Source: Methanoregulaceae archaeon (GTDB lineage: Archaea; Halobacteriota; Methanomicrobia; Methanomicrobiales; Methanospirillaceae). Taken from it: DNA of 27,655 nucleotides. The translations under genes were made by a program, and so were the position numbers. The stretch is from positions 1 through 27,655 of the forward strand of contig JALOPT010000001.1 of the NCBI GenBank assembly GCA_025453715.1, read 5' to 3'. A model generated the notes under the pieces. It worked only from the letters and a program-made list of their open reading frames with translations, did no database searches and had not been told where the DNA came from. Of the stretch, positions 16,332 to 24,296 are shown one piece after another (position 1 is the first letter of the stretch; every line of letters starts with the position of its first letter).

Positions 16332-16339
16332 TAGATTAT

Positions 16340-16705
16340 TCACTCCCTGATCATGGTAAGACTCATCTTGAACTTTGTGATAGCAGACAGTGCGTGGGGC
16401 ACATTGGCAGGGAAAATAATTGTATCCCCCTCTTTCATCAGGTACGTCTGTCCGGCTACCCAAACCTCGCACTCCCCGTCAAGAATTGTAACCACCGCAT
16501 CGAATGGTGCGGTATGTTCTGAAAGCCCCTCGTTCTCATCAAAAGAAAAAAGGGTAATACTCCCGGTTTTACGGGTGATGATCATGCGGCTCGCGACCGT
16601 ACCGTCCGAATAATTGACGAGGTCTTTCATCCGGAGGACTTTTCCTTTCAGTTCTTCCCGCTTCGTATCGGGCTTATTGTGATCTTCGGGTATATAGTCA
16701 GCCAT
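16340..16705 (-). CDS. Cupin-domain protein
   Basis: This 121-residue single-domain cupin has the first motif in GLSEHTAPFDAVVTILDGE (residues 60-78) and the second in IIFPANVPHAL (97-105). Of the usual metal ligands, His 64 and His 104 are clear. The second His of the HxH pair is replaced (Ala 66), and Asp 69 may stand in for the Glu. A metal centre is therefore possible but not certain. The function of this subfamily is unknown to me. GAGG lies seven bases before the ATG at 16705. The gene leads the three-gene unit cupin, SICG protein, zinc ribbon, with gaps of 8 and -8 bases. Confidence 0.85.
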   Translation of the reverse strand: MADYIPEDHNKPDTKREELKGKVLRMKDLVNYSDGTVASRMIITRKTGSITLFSFDENEGLSEHTAPFDAVVTILDGECEVWVAGQTYLMKEGDTIIFPANVPHALSAITKFKMSLTMIRE

Positions 16706-16773
16706 GACATTTCCTCTCTCCTGTCCACTCTACTCATGGAGTGTGGATGTCCCATTTCATTAAACAACCGGAA

Positions 16774-16790
16774 CCCGGCCTGTGGCCGGG
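16774..16790 (-). terminator. Hairpin terminator after UPF0305
   Basis: CCCGGCC, a TGT loop and GGCCGGG form a perfect 7-bp GC stem six bases beyond the UPF0305 stop codon. On the minus strand it is followed by a moderately T-rich stretch. It may reduce or end transcription coming from hcp and UPF0305 before the cupin unit. Confidence 0.5.
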
Positions 16791-16796
16791 ATGGAG

Positions 16797-17450
16797 CTAG
16801 CCATTGTAGTTCTGGTAGTAGTGGCTTATAAACTGCTGGCGGCGGTACTCGCTCGCCGTGTAAGGTGATGTGAGTTCTGAACCTTCGGGAGTCTGGACTG
16901 CCGGGCAGAACGGGCAGAGTGCTCCCCCGACATCATTTGCTTTTGTCCTGACCGGGCAGTAATACATGCCCTCCACGAATTCAACAGAGTCACCGCCGGG
17001 AAATGGTGTCCCGGCGGGGTGTGCTGGTTTAAGCAGCACAAACATGGAAAATGCACCAAGCAGGTACCTGAGGAACCTGGATCGGATATTCCGGGTTGTG
17101 ACTGAACCCTCGCATTCAATGGCGACCATCTCCCAGTATTGTTGTGCCCCGGAAGGTAACGGACCGGTCAGTCTGTTGAATGCACCCTGCTGCTCCATCA
17201 ACCTGATCGTTTGCCAGGTACCGAGCAGGTGTTCAGCAACCTTTTCCGTAATGCGTATACGGTAATCCGGGTCAACATCATTGATCTTTCTGGAAAAACC
17301 CTCTACCAACTGCCGGATATCGCGGGGTGAGTAGTCTTTCATTACACGGGCGAGAAAACTACCAAGTTCTCCCCGTGTGGATAACCGGCCAAGGTCCCGG
17401 CACACCGGACCAATAGCTGAACTGGTATTTCCTGTATCCATTGGAGTCAT
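16797..17450 (-). CDS. UPF0305 (DUF2115) protein
   Basis: The 217-residue protein has a helical N-terminal half and a C-terminal part with GMYYCPVRTKAND (C165) and ALCPFCPAV (C179, C182), ending FISHYYQNYNG. The cysteine motifs and the end match UPF0305/DUF2115, a family I know from methanogens and whose function is not established. The three cysteines may form a metal site with an additional ligand. A start at 17450 has AGGA only three bases before the ATG, so ATG at 17441 is an alternative. The gene lies 57 bases downstream of hcp on the same strand, which suggests co-transcription and a link with redox or nitrosative stress. Confidence 0.82.
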   Translation of the reverse strand: MTPMDTGNTSSAIGPVCRDLGRLSTRGELGSFLARVMKDYSPRDIRQLVEGFSRKINDVDPDYRIRITEKVAEHLLGTWQTIRLMEQQGAFNRLTGPLPSGAQQYWEMVAIECEGSVTTRNIRSRFLRYLLGAFSMFVLLKPAHPAGTPFPGGDSVEFVEGMYYCPVRTKANDVGGALCPFCPAVQTPEGSELTSPYTASEYRRQQFISHYYQNYNG

Positions 17451-17507
17451 TCATCCTGTTCGTTTTCGGATTTTAACCGGTTCTCCCAGTCTCCTGCTCT
17501 ACCAGTT

Positions 17508-19127
17508 TTATACACCATGGACCATTCGGGGCATGTCTTCTGCAACGGTCGTATTCTTCCCGATCCCGAAATTTTCTACAAGAACATTGAGGACACCAGG
17601 TGAGACGAACGCAGGGATCTCAGGCCCGAGGGTGATGTTTTTTACACCGAGGTGCAGTAACGCCAGGAGGACCAGCACAGCTTTCTGTTCATACCAGGCA
17701 ATATTGTAGGAGACCGGAAGGTCATTGATCCCAACACCAAATGCCTCTGCAAGCGCAGTTGCAATGACAACCAGCGAATAACAGTCATTGCACTGTCCTG
17801 CATCGATAACCCGTGGCAGACCCCCTGCGGTACCGAGGTCAAGGCTGTTGTATCGGTATTTTGCGCACCCCGCGGTGAGGATCACCGTATCCATTGGGAG
17901 GGCCTGTGCAAATTCCGTGTAATACTCCCGGGAACGCTGCCTGCCATCACATCCGGCCATGACAATAAAACGCCTGATCTCTCCTTTTTTTACCGCATCA
18001 ACAACGGTACCTGCGATTGAAAGTACTGCGTTATGAGCACACCCCGTAACCAGGTCCCTGCCTGAGGAGCCTTGCGCTGCTGGTGGCTGGCATGTTTTTG
18101 CGCAGGTAATGAGCGATGAAAAATCTTTTTTGCCGTTTGCAGACGAGGGAATGTAGGTTGTACCCGGGAACCCTGCAAGTCCGGTGGTGAAGATACGGTT
18201 TTTATATGAGTCCTTCGGGGGTACGATGCAGTTAGTCGTAACGAGGACCGGGCCATTGAAAGACTCAAACTCCTCTTTCTGGTGCCACCATGAACTGCCG
18301 TAGTTTGCAACGAGGTGAGAATATTTTTTAAATGCCGGGTACGCATGCGTCGGGAGCATCTCCCCGTGCGTATAGATATCCACCCCCGTCTCCTTCGACT
18401 GTTCCAGCAGCTGTTCAAGATCTTTTAAGTCGTGACCGGTGACGAGGATACCGGGTCGTGTTCCCACGGTGGTCTTTACTGAAGTGATTTCGGGGTTACC
18501 ATACGTCGTGGTATTTGCCTTGTCGAGAAGGGCGAGAGTTTTAACACCGATACCCCCGCATTCCAGGACCAGTGCAGTCATCTGGTCTATGGGGAGGTCC
18601 TGCAGTGTTGAAGCAAGCCCTTTCTGCAGAAATGTTGTAATGGATTCATCAGTATAACCCAGCACTGCTGCATGGTGGTAGTATGCCCCGATCCCTTTGA
18701 GGCCATTGACAAGGAGTGAACGGAGTGACCTGATATCATCCTTAATGGTGGCATCAAGCACAATTTCCTTCTCTTTTTCAGCAATCACCGTTTCATTTTC
18801 CGGCATCCAGGTGCACGCATCCGGCTCTTTTCCTGCGAGGGGCGGGATAGAGTCCCGGATAATGACTGCCTTTTTGATCATTTCCATGAACCGTTTATTG
18901 TCAAAGTTGACATTAGTCAGGGTTGAAAAGAGAGCTTCAGGGATGAATGAGCCTGCGCTCCGGTTTCCCTTACCCTGCTCCATCGCTGCAATATTCCTTG
19001 CTGATATCCCCTTACACAGGTAGAGGAGGACGTCCTGGAGGGCAGCTGTATCTGCTTCCTTTCCACATACGCCCTTTACCGTGCATCCGGTCCCTTTTGC
19101 GGTTTCTTCACACTGGTTACAAAACAT
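17508..19127 (-). CDS. hcp: Hydroxylamine reductase / hybrid-cluster protein, anaerobe type
   Basis: The 539-residue enzyme reduces hydroxylamine to ammonia in vitro and is linked to NO detoxification in other organisms. The N-terminal MFCNQCEETAKGTGCTVKGV has C3, C6, C15 and then C21, spacing Cx2Cx8Cx5C, as in Desulfovibrio-type proteins with a 4Fe-4S cluster. Ligand segments for the hybrid cluster are visible: THGEMLPTHAYP, TTNCIVPP, MAGCDGRQRSREYY, LTAGCAKYRYN and DAGQCNDCYS. The length is typical. I start at the ATG at 19127, five bases after AGGTGA, instead of the GTG nine bases upstream that overlaps that site. It is divergent from an HxlR regulator, with which it shares a promoter region. 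Confidence 0.97.
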   Translation of the reverse strand: MFCNQCEETAKGTGCTVKGVCGKEADTAALQDVLLYLCKGISARNIAAMEQGKGNRSAGSFIPEALFSTLTNVNFDNKRFMEMIKKAVIIRDSIPPLAGKEPDACTWMPENETVIAEKEKEIVLDATIKDDIRSLRSLLVNGLKGIGAYYHHAAVLGYTDESITTFLQKGLASTLQDLPIDQMTALVLECGGIGVKTLALLDKANTTTYGNPEITSVKTTVGTRPGILVTGHDLKDLEQLLEQSKETGVDIYTHGEMLPTHAYPAFKKYSHLVANYGSSWWHQKEEFESFNGPVLVTTNCIVPPKDSYKNRIFTTGLAGFPGTTYIPSSANGKKDFSSLITCAKTCQPPAAQGSSGRDLVTGCAHNAVLSIAGTVVDAVKKGEIRRFIVMAGCDGRQRSREYYTEFAQALPMDTVILTAGCAKYRYNSLDLGTAGGLPRVIDAGQCNDCYSLVVIATALAEAFGVGINDLPVSYNIAWYEQKAVLVLLALLHLGVKNITLGPEIPAFVSPGVLNVLVENFGIGKNTTVAEDMPRMVHGV

Positions 19128-19161
19128 GACATTCACCTACGCAGTTTCTTTTTACTACAAT

Positions 19162-19214
19162 GTATCTTTTTGATACTAAGGGATATATACTGGGAAGTTT
19201 CTGAATTGATACTA
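19162..19214. promoter_or_regulatory. Shared hcp / HxlR promoter with inverted-repeat operator
   Basis: GTATC-TTTTT-GATAC at 19162-19176 is a perfect 5-bp inverted repeat. A symmetrical TATA-like ATATATA (19183-19189) would start hcp leftward near 19160, at the inverted repeat, and the regulator rightward near 19212, at its own ATG. The nonamer TTGATACTA is found at 19170-19178 and again at 19206-19214, the second copy ending on the first base of the regulator ATG. Both predicted start sites are thus covered by related half-sites. That is a natural layout for repression of both genes by the HxlR protein. Confidence 0.55.
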
Positions 19215-19573
19215 TGCAGGAAGGATGTACGGTAAATCTTACAGTAAAATACCTGACAAAAAAATGGACACTCCTTGTTATTCTTGAACTTTACAAAGGG
19301 AAAATCCACACCCGCAGGTTTGGTGAACTGAAGGACTCGCTACCCGGGATAACCTCGAAAGTACTGTCTGCCCGGTTAAAAGAACTCGAAGATGAAGGGC
19401 TGGTTAACAGGCGGGTTGAAGCCGGGTGTTTTCCGATAAAAAGTGAGTATACACTTACTGAAAGCGGGCTTGAGATCGTGGAGATTATCAAGGGAATGAA
19501 AAGGTGGGCCCTGAAATGGAAGATTGATAACATCGCCTGCGGGAACCAGGCCTGTGAACAATGTGTCCTGTAA
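19214..19573 (+). CDS. HxlR-family transcriptional regulator
   Basis: The 119-residue winged-helix protein starts MQEGCTVNLTVKYLTKKW. The KKWTLLVILEL, GITSKVLSARLKELEDEGLV and YTLTESGLEI segments are the hallmark helix-turn-helix and wing of HxlR. Cysteines stand at 5, 72, 109, 114 and 117. Cys 5 is at the position used for redox or aldehyde sensing in some relatives, and the tail CGNQACEQC adds a compact Cys group that might sense metal or nitrosative stress. The ATG coincides with the predicted transcription start, so the message is probably leaderless. It likely represses or activates hcp and itself; this is inferred from the divergent arrangement. Confidence 0.92.
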   Translation: MQEGCTVNLTVKYLTKKWTLLVILELYKGKIHTRRFGELKDSLPGITSKVLSARLKELEDEGLVNRRVEAGCFPIKSEYTLTESGLEIVEIIKGMKRWALKWKIDNIACGNQACEQCVL

Positions 19574-19584
19574 AAAAAACCGGA

Positions 19585-20010
19585 TTATTGTTCTAAATTT
19601 ACCATAATTGACTTATTTGATAGTATTGTCCCGTTTTTCTCGAGTGTAATTATTATCGGGTAGGTGCCCGGGTTTAGCCCCGAACATTTCGAGCAGGAGG
19701 GGAGATGATAATCGTAGAGGAAGAGGTTTGAGCCTGGTGTAAGGTTTGCACTCATGATATGTGATAACCGTGTCTGGCCATAATTATCCGTTATCCCCTC
19801 TATTTTCAGGCTTGTATCGGTGGAAGAACCGGTTGAATTGATGAGAATTTTCATCATCATAACGTCGTTTGAATGGTATACGTCCTTGTCAGTTGTCACC
19901 GAATAAACATTCGCACTGGCGGGTTTGAACAGGGATGTAAGGGCCATTGCAGACGCTGCGATGAGTATCACCACTACCACAATGGTAAGGATGAGGGAAT
20001 TTTTTTCCAT
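19585..20010 (-). CDS. Membrane-anchored exported protein, unknown function
   Basis: The 141-residue protein has one N-terminal hydrophobic segment (residues 6-28) followed by an exported beta-rich domain (DKDVYHSNDVMMMKILIN, then GTYPIIITLEKNG near the end). That pattern resembles an immunoglobulin-like or Big/CARDB-type domain. A CSKC pair (C106, C109) could form a disulfide or bind metal. I do not recognise a precise family. The gene is convergent with the HxlR gene, with stop codons about 11 bases apart. GGAG lies about 14 bases before the ATG, rather far for a ribosome site. Confidence 0.6.
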   Translation of the reverse strand: MEKNSLILTIVVVVILIAASAMALTSLFKPASANVYSVTTDKDVYHSNDVMMMKILINSTGSSTDTSLKIEGITDNYGQTRLSHIMSANLTPGSNLFLYDYHLPSCSKCSGLNPGTYPIIITLEKNGTILSNKSIMVNLEQ

Positions 20011-20056
20011 TCAGAAAGCTATTCTCCGTGCTTGTTCATAAAAATAGTTATATTGT

Positions 20057-20085
20057 CCGGAAGTGCTGAAACAGAGGACTTCCGG
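20057..20085. promoter_or_regulatory. 8-bp inverted repeat CCGGAAGT-N13-ACTTCCGG
   Basis: CCGGAAGT (20057-20064) and ACTTCCGG (20078-20085) form a perfect inverted repeat with a 13-base spacer. An extra CTTCCGG half-site is at 20093-20099. They lie 47-90 bases upstream of the minus-strand gene that starts at 20010, next to an AT-rich element near 20035 that may be its TATA box. A dimeric regulator site or an RNA hairpin are both possible. Confidence 0.4.
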
Positions 20086-20251
20086 CAGTGCCCTTCCGGG
20101 ATATTCCGTATTCAAAACAGACCTGAGTCCGGATTTTCATATATCCAAGAATCTATGTGGAGCGTATCCTCATGTAACCGGTCTTCATCAGCGGTCTGGT
20201 ATTTGTCGCTTCAATCCAGACATTACCGGGAAATATGCCTTACATAATCTG

Positions 20252-21145
20252 TTATTTCAGGAAACTGACGACCTGTTCAACCGTTTCGGAATTCCTTGGC
20301 AGTTTGATATGGCTGTAGTGATCAGGATGCTGGCTGAAATTTTCCAAATCCCTCGGAAGTATTACAATTTCAGCACCGGGCAGGTGTGAATCGGAATGGG
20401 TAACAATTCCATCCCCCTCCCAGGTCAGGCGCCATGTGCCATCGGGAAGGATTTCAGGCGTCTGTCCCTTGAACTGCGGGAAAAGGGCAGGTGTTTGTGT
20501 CAGGTTTGTAGAGATGATGATCCGGTATGCGATATCTTTTCTAAGCCCTGCCCTGGCAAGGGTCTTCATGGTCTTACTCCCCGGGCGAAATTCCTGCACA
20601 ATTACGTCATCTGCAGGAACATACCCATCGGGTACAAAGACCCCGGTAAGCGTATTGATCACCTTTGGGCCATGATCAGGGTGATTGAACAGCTCTGCCA
20701 TTGCAGAACCGTTATTAGGCGGCCCAATGCCGATTAGCTGCCTGATTTTCTCTTTTTTCTCCACTCCGTCAATCACTTCGAAAAGATACCGGGCAATGCA
20801 GGTGCCCATGGAATGACATACAATATCAAGGTAGCCGGTATAACCTGTCTCCACTCTCATCGATCTGATATAATATTGCAACCCTTTCGCGATCTCTTCG
20901 AGTGGATTGTCATCTATTGCCACGTGATCAAAGTTCCAGAAGGAAATGCCTTCTTCTGATAACCGTGGAATAAGATTTTTCCAGATCCCGGGATGGCTCT
21001 TCCAGCCATGGACAAGAACAACGGGACAGCCCTGCATATCCTGTTCATAAATTCTGTTCCTGTACACGATAGAGGTTTTGACGGGTATCAGACGGTAATT
21101 ATTACCTGCCAGTCGCATTGCAGGAACAAATACCCCGTGATACAT
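20252..21145 (-). CDS. Lipase-like alpha/beta hydrolase
   Basis: The 297-residue protein has an alpha/beta-hydrolase fold. The oxyanion-hole segment is VVLVHGWKSHPGIW (43-55 region). The nucleophile elbow VCHSMGT has Ser 112, with Cys in place of the first Gly of GxSxG. The acid residue is probably Asp 245 in EGDGIVTH, and the histidine is probably His 279 in HYSHIKLP. GIGPPNNGSAMAEL is the lipase loop found in triacylglycerol lipases and PGAP1-like proteins. The substrate is unknown; a lipid or ester is likely. There is no clear signal peptide. The ATG at 21145 is used, with a GGGGAT some 15 bases upstream; MRLAGNN, nine codons in, is an alternative. Confidence 0.83.
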   Translation of the reverse strand: MYHGVFVPAMRLAGNNYRLIPVKTSIVYRNRIYEQDMQGCPVVLVHGWKSHPGIWKNLIPRLSEEGISFWNFDHVAIDDNPLEEIAKGLQYYIRSMRVETGYTGYLDIVCHSMGTCIARYLFEVIDGVEKKEKIRQLIGIGPPNNGSAMAELFNHPDHGPKVINTLTGVFVPDGYVPADDVIVQEFRPGSKTMKTLARAGLRKDIAYRIIISTNLTQTPALFPQFKGQTPEILPDGTWRLTWEGDGIVTHSDSHLPGAEIVILPRDLENFSQHPDHYSHIKLPRNSETVEQVVSFLK

Positions 21146-21286
21146 TGAAAACTTGAGATCCCCGGATAATCTATCTAATCCGGAGAAAGGGCCTTCGATT
21201 CAGTAGCTGCGGACGATGAGTCTTTCTGAAAAGATCTCACCGAATAAACCATATCTTTCCAGGCACTATATTGCAGACTGATTGTA

Positions 21287-22762
21287 ATGACAGATCATTC
21301 TACGCCTGTTCCCATCGCAAAAGGTCGGGAGATAGTCAATATGCTACCCGGCATGGCGAACCGCCATGGCCTTGTCGCCGGGGCTACCGGCACGGGAAAA
21401 ACCGTCACCCTGCGGGTTCTTGCGGAAAATTTCAGCAGCATCGGCGTGCCGGTTTTTATGGCGGACGTCAAGGGTGACCTTTCAGGCATCGTGATGCAGG
21501 GTGGGGATAATCCGAAGATTGCTGAGCGGGCAGCAGAGGTTGGTCTCTCTGATTTTACCTACGGTGGTTATCCTGTTACGTTCTGGGATGTATACGGGGA
21601 GCTTGGTCATCCTGTGCGGACCACTGTGTCAGAGATGGGGCCTCTGCTTCTGGCACGGATCCTGGATTTGAGTGATATCCAGTCAGATGTATTGACCCTG
21701 ATTTTTAAAGTTGCTGATGACCAGGGCCTTTTACTGCTTGATTTAAAGGATCTCAGGGCTATCTCCCAGTATTGCGGTGATCATGCCAAAGACCTCCGGA
21801 CAGAGTACGGCAATATTTCTACTGCCAGCATCGGCGCAATCCAGAGGGGCCTGCTGACCCTGGAGCAGCAGGGTGGCGACCGCTTTTTTGGGGAACCGGC
21901 ATTAAACGTGATGGACTTTGTCAGGACCGATCCATCAGGGAGTGGAATGATCAATATCCTGGCAGCCGACAAGCTCATGCAGTCTCCAAAAATTTATGCA
22001 ACACTCCTGCTCTGGTTCCTTTCGGAGTTATTTGAAAAATTCCCAGAATCAGGTGATCCGCCGAAACCAAAACTGGTCTTTTTCTTTGACGAGGCCCATT
22101 TACTCTTCCAGGACACGCCAGACCTGTTGAAGGAGCGGATAACACAGGTAGTCAGGCTGATCAGGTCAAAAGGGATCGGCGTATACTTTGTTACACAAAA
22201 TCCCCTCGATCTGCCTGATACGGTCCTTGGCCAGCTCGGGAACCGTGTGCATCACGCTCTCCGGGCGTTCACCCCGAAAGATCAGAAGAGCGTGAAGGGA
22301 GCTGCCCAGACGTTACGTGCAAACCCTGCGTTTGATACAGCCAGTGCAATCACAGATCTCCGGATAGGGGAAGCTCTGGTCTCAATGCTGGACATCCAGG
22401 GGAGGCCCATGGTCGTGGAAAGAGCGCTTATCTATCCTCCACACAGCAGAATGGCCCCGCTAAGCCCTGAAGAACGTGTCCAGGTCATCAGGAGTTCATC
22501 ATTCCAGGCACAGTACGCGATGGGTATAGACAGGGAATCCGCGTACGAGCAGTTAAAATCTCGGGCAGAAAAATCTCTTTCTTCGGGAAATACAGGGAAA
22601 AAAAAGGAAATCCCCCGAAAGTTCCCCCCCCCGGTAAAGCGGGATGGAAGTGGGGATATCATCGGTGCTGCGGCAAAGGGTGCAGCGGTTGCTATCGGCA
22701 GCCAGATCGGACGTGAAATTATCAGGGGTATGCTCGGATCATTGTCCGGGACCAGAAAATAG
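21287..22762 (+). CDS. HerA-like / DUF853 ATPase
   Basis: This 491-residue RecA-fold ATPase of the HerA-FtsK group belongs to the DUF853 (YjgR) family. Walker A is GATGTGKT (32-39), Walker B is KLVFFFDEAHLLF (D268, E269), and a sensor segment reads IGVYFVTQNPLDLPDTVLGQLG. The VKGDLSGI motif after the first helix is typical. A basic Lys/Arg/Pro-rich linker precedes a C-terminal glycine- and alanine-rich helix (GAAAKGAAVAIGSQIGREI). Members are thought to be hexameric DNA or polymer translocases of unknown biological role. No NurA or Mre11 gene is adjacent, which argues against the classical HerA resection complex. It is divergent from the lipase-like gene. Confidence 0.9.
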   Translation: MTDHSTPVPIAKGREIVNMLPGMANRHGLVAGATGTGKTVTLRVLAENFSSIGVPVFMADVKGDLSGIVMQGGDNPKIAERAAEVGLSDFTYGGYPVTFWDVYGELGHPVRTTVSEMGPLLLARILDLSDIQSDVLTLIFKVADDQGLLLLDLKDLRAISQYCGDHAKDLRTEYGNISTASIGAIQRGLLTLEQQGGDRFFGEPALNVMDFVRTDPSGSGMINILAADKLMQSPKIYATLLLWFLSELFEKFPESGDPPKPKLVFFFDEAHLLFQDTPDLLKERITQVVRLIRSKGIGVYFVTQNPLDLPDTVLGQLGNRVHHALRAFTPKDQKSVKGAAQTLRANPAFDTASAITDLRIGEALVSMLDIQGRPMVVERALIYPPHSRMAPLSPEERVQVIRSSSFQAQYAMGIDRESAYEQLKSRAEKSLSSGNTGKKKEIPRKFPPPVKRDGSGDIIGAAAKGAAVAIGSQIGREIIRGMLGSLSGTRK

Positions 22763-22836
22763 TAATTGTGCGATTTCAGGGGCTCATTTTTTTAAAGTGC
22801 CCCGTAATACCCGGGGATAAAAATGTTCATCGTGGT

Positions 22837-23340
22837 TTAGACTATCTGACCTGCCGGTTTCACCTCGTCACCAAGTGCTTCCCTGCTCCGCATCTGGTAG
22901 AGTGCCATGGGGTCCATCTCGCTGTATTCCTCCCCTCCTGTTCTCATGATGACATTTTTTATACCGCTGTTCACAATCATTTTCGAACAGAGGAAACATG
23001 GCCAGATCCGGGTCAGGTCTTCCGTTTCCACGTCATAACCTGCGAGGTATAGTGTGCAACCCCTCGCAAGTTTTCCTGCCTGGAGGAGGGCATTCATTTC
23101 TGCATGCACGCTCCTGCACCGTTCATAGTTTGAACCGGATGGGATATTGTGGTCTTTTCTCCAGCAGTTGTTCAGTTCCGTGCAGTCCGGTTGTTTCCGT
23201 GGTGCCCCGGTATAACCGGTGGAAACGATCGTGTTGTATTCATCAACAATGATGGCGCCAAAATTGCGCCGCAGGCAGGTGCCCTGGTGTGCACACCGGA
23301 ATGCAAGGTCAAGAAAGTACTGGTGCCTGTTGGTTCGCAT
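22837..23340 (-). CDS. dCMP deaminase family protein
   Basis: This 167-residue cytidine/deoxycytidylate deaminase has the zinc site in SVHAEMNA (H79, with E81 as proton shuttle) and WPCFLCSKM (C115, C118). The N-terminal TGYTGAPRKQPDC and NYERCRSVHAE segments fit the dCMP deaminase (ComEB-like) subfamily, which converts dCMP to dUMP for thymidylate synthesis. I chose the ATG at 23340 (MRTNRHQYFL) because a TATA-like TTTAATACA (minus strand, 23363-23371) places the transcription start at or just before it. The longer frame from a TTG at 23388 would begin upstream of that box. Confidence 0.9.
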   Translation of the reverse strand: MRTNRHQYFLDLAFRCAHQGTCLRRNFGAIIVDEYNTIVSTGYTGAPRKQPDCTELNNCWRKDHNIPSGSNYERCRSVHAEMNALLQAGKLARGCTLYLAGYDVETEDLTRIWPCFLCSKMIVNSGIKNVIMRTGGEEYSEMDPMALYQMRSREALGDEVKPAGQIV

Positions 23341-23433
23341 TCTGGAAAGTATGGCAAAACATTGTATTAAAGAAACAGGGTTTGACAATCTGCTCCATCC
23401 TGGTAGCAGGACTAAAAAAAGATCAAGGGGACA

Positions 23434-23715
23434 TTACAGGGGCCATACAGCCATACAATAGGTGATCAATACGAGTTGAATCACCAGAAACGCAGGGACA
23501 AGCAGAAACCTGGTTTTCTGCGTTTTATGCCTGAACATTCGCATCGCAAGATATGCCCCGAAAGGGCCTGCGAGTCCCCAGATTAAAAGAATACGTTCCG
23601 GTGTCCTCCAGGCGTTATTTTCTGCTTTCTTCTTATCCCGGTAATAGGAAAAAAATGCAATAATATTGATTAACAGTAACAGGAGCAAAACAAAACGTAA
23701 TTCCTCTATCATCAT
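23434..23715 (-). CDS. DUF1294 membrane protein
   Basis: The protein has about 93 residues and two or three membrane helices. It contains the family core YYRDKKKAENNAWRTPERIL, then GLAGPFGAYLAMRMFRHKT, then a final hydrophobic helix. The DKxxA-xxxx-WRxPE and FRHKTxK motifs identify DUF1294, a small bacterial and archaeal membrane family of unknown function. The start is uncertain among a GTG and two adjacent ATG codons at 23718, 23715 and 23712; I use 23715. The upstream GGGTGATG gives little help. It is 26 bases from the pilin stop and could share its message. Confidence 0.85.
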   Translation of the reverse strand: MMIEELRFVLLLLLLINIIAFFSYYRDKKKAENNAWRTPERILLIWGLAGPFGAYLAMRMFRHKTQKTRFLLVPAFLVIQLVLITYCMAVWPL

Positions 23716-23740
23716 CACCCGGTTCTTGACAAAACAGGAG

Positions 23741-24253
23741 TTATAAGGTAAGATCCTGCTGCAAAATTACTATGTTCGATTCTTTCTCGTCAGTAATGGT
23801 GAAGTGCCATGTTCCATGAGGGGTGAACTGCCCGTTCCCGCAAATACTACTTTGATTATTTGTGACCTGGAAATTGCCTGGACTTCCTTGCTTCCTGAAG
23901 ACAAAAAATTGCTCACCGACCTTGATTTTAGTCCCCGTTATGGCTGGTATGACGGTATAGGTGATACCACTGGGATCTGAAAGCAGGATGTTCGTTCCGT
24001 TTGCTCCAAAAAAGGCGGGTTCGGCACCCGATACCTGATGAAAGCTAATCGCCGGCACGGCCTGTGCACCAGGCTCGGTACTGTTGGTAACCTGTATTAT
24101 TTCAACCGAAAAACTTGCAAGTGTTGGCTTCTGGGGGATGAATGGCATTCCAAAAAGCATTGCAGCGATAATTCCTGCAACCATTACGACCATGGCAACC
24201 ATTAGGACGGTCCCGATTACTTCAGAAACTGCCTGGTCGGGATCATGGTGCAT
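23741..24253 (-). CDS. Archaeal type IV pilin-like protein (DUF1628 N-terminus)
   Basis: The 170-residue protein starts MHHDPDQAVSEVIGTVLMVA. The short polar leader followed by AVSEVIGTVLMVAMVVMVAG is the class III signal and hydrophobic helix of archaeal pilins, to be cut by a prepilin peptidase just before AVSEVIG. The exported part (from about residue 45) is beta-rich and Ser/Thr/Asn-rich, with FTPHGTWHFTITD near the end. It probably contributes to a surface pilus or adhesion filament. No pilus assembly ATPase or membrane gene is adjacent, so the machinery would be encoded elsewhere. DUF1294 follows 26 bases downstream. Confidence 0.9.
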   Translation of the reverse strand: MHHDPDQAVSEVIGTVLMVAMVVMVAGIIAAMLFGMPFIPQKPTLASFSVEIIQVTNSTEPGAQAVPAISFHQVSGAEPAFFGANGTNILLSDPSGITYTVIPAITGTKIKVGEQFFVFRKQGSPGNFQVTNNQSSICGNGQFTPHGTWHFTITDEKESNIVILQQDLTL

Positions 24254-24296
24254 GTTTACAGTAATAGTAAACAGGATGGTAAATGTTTAACGGACT

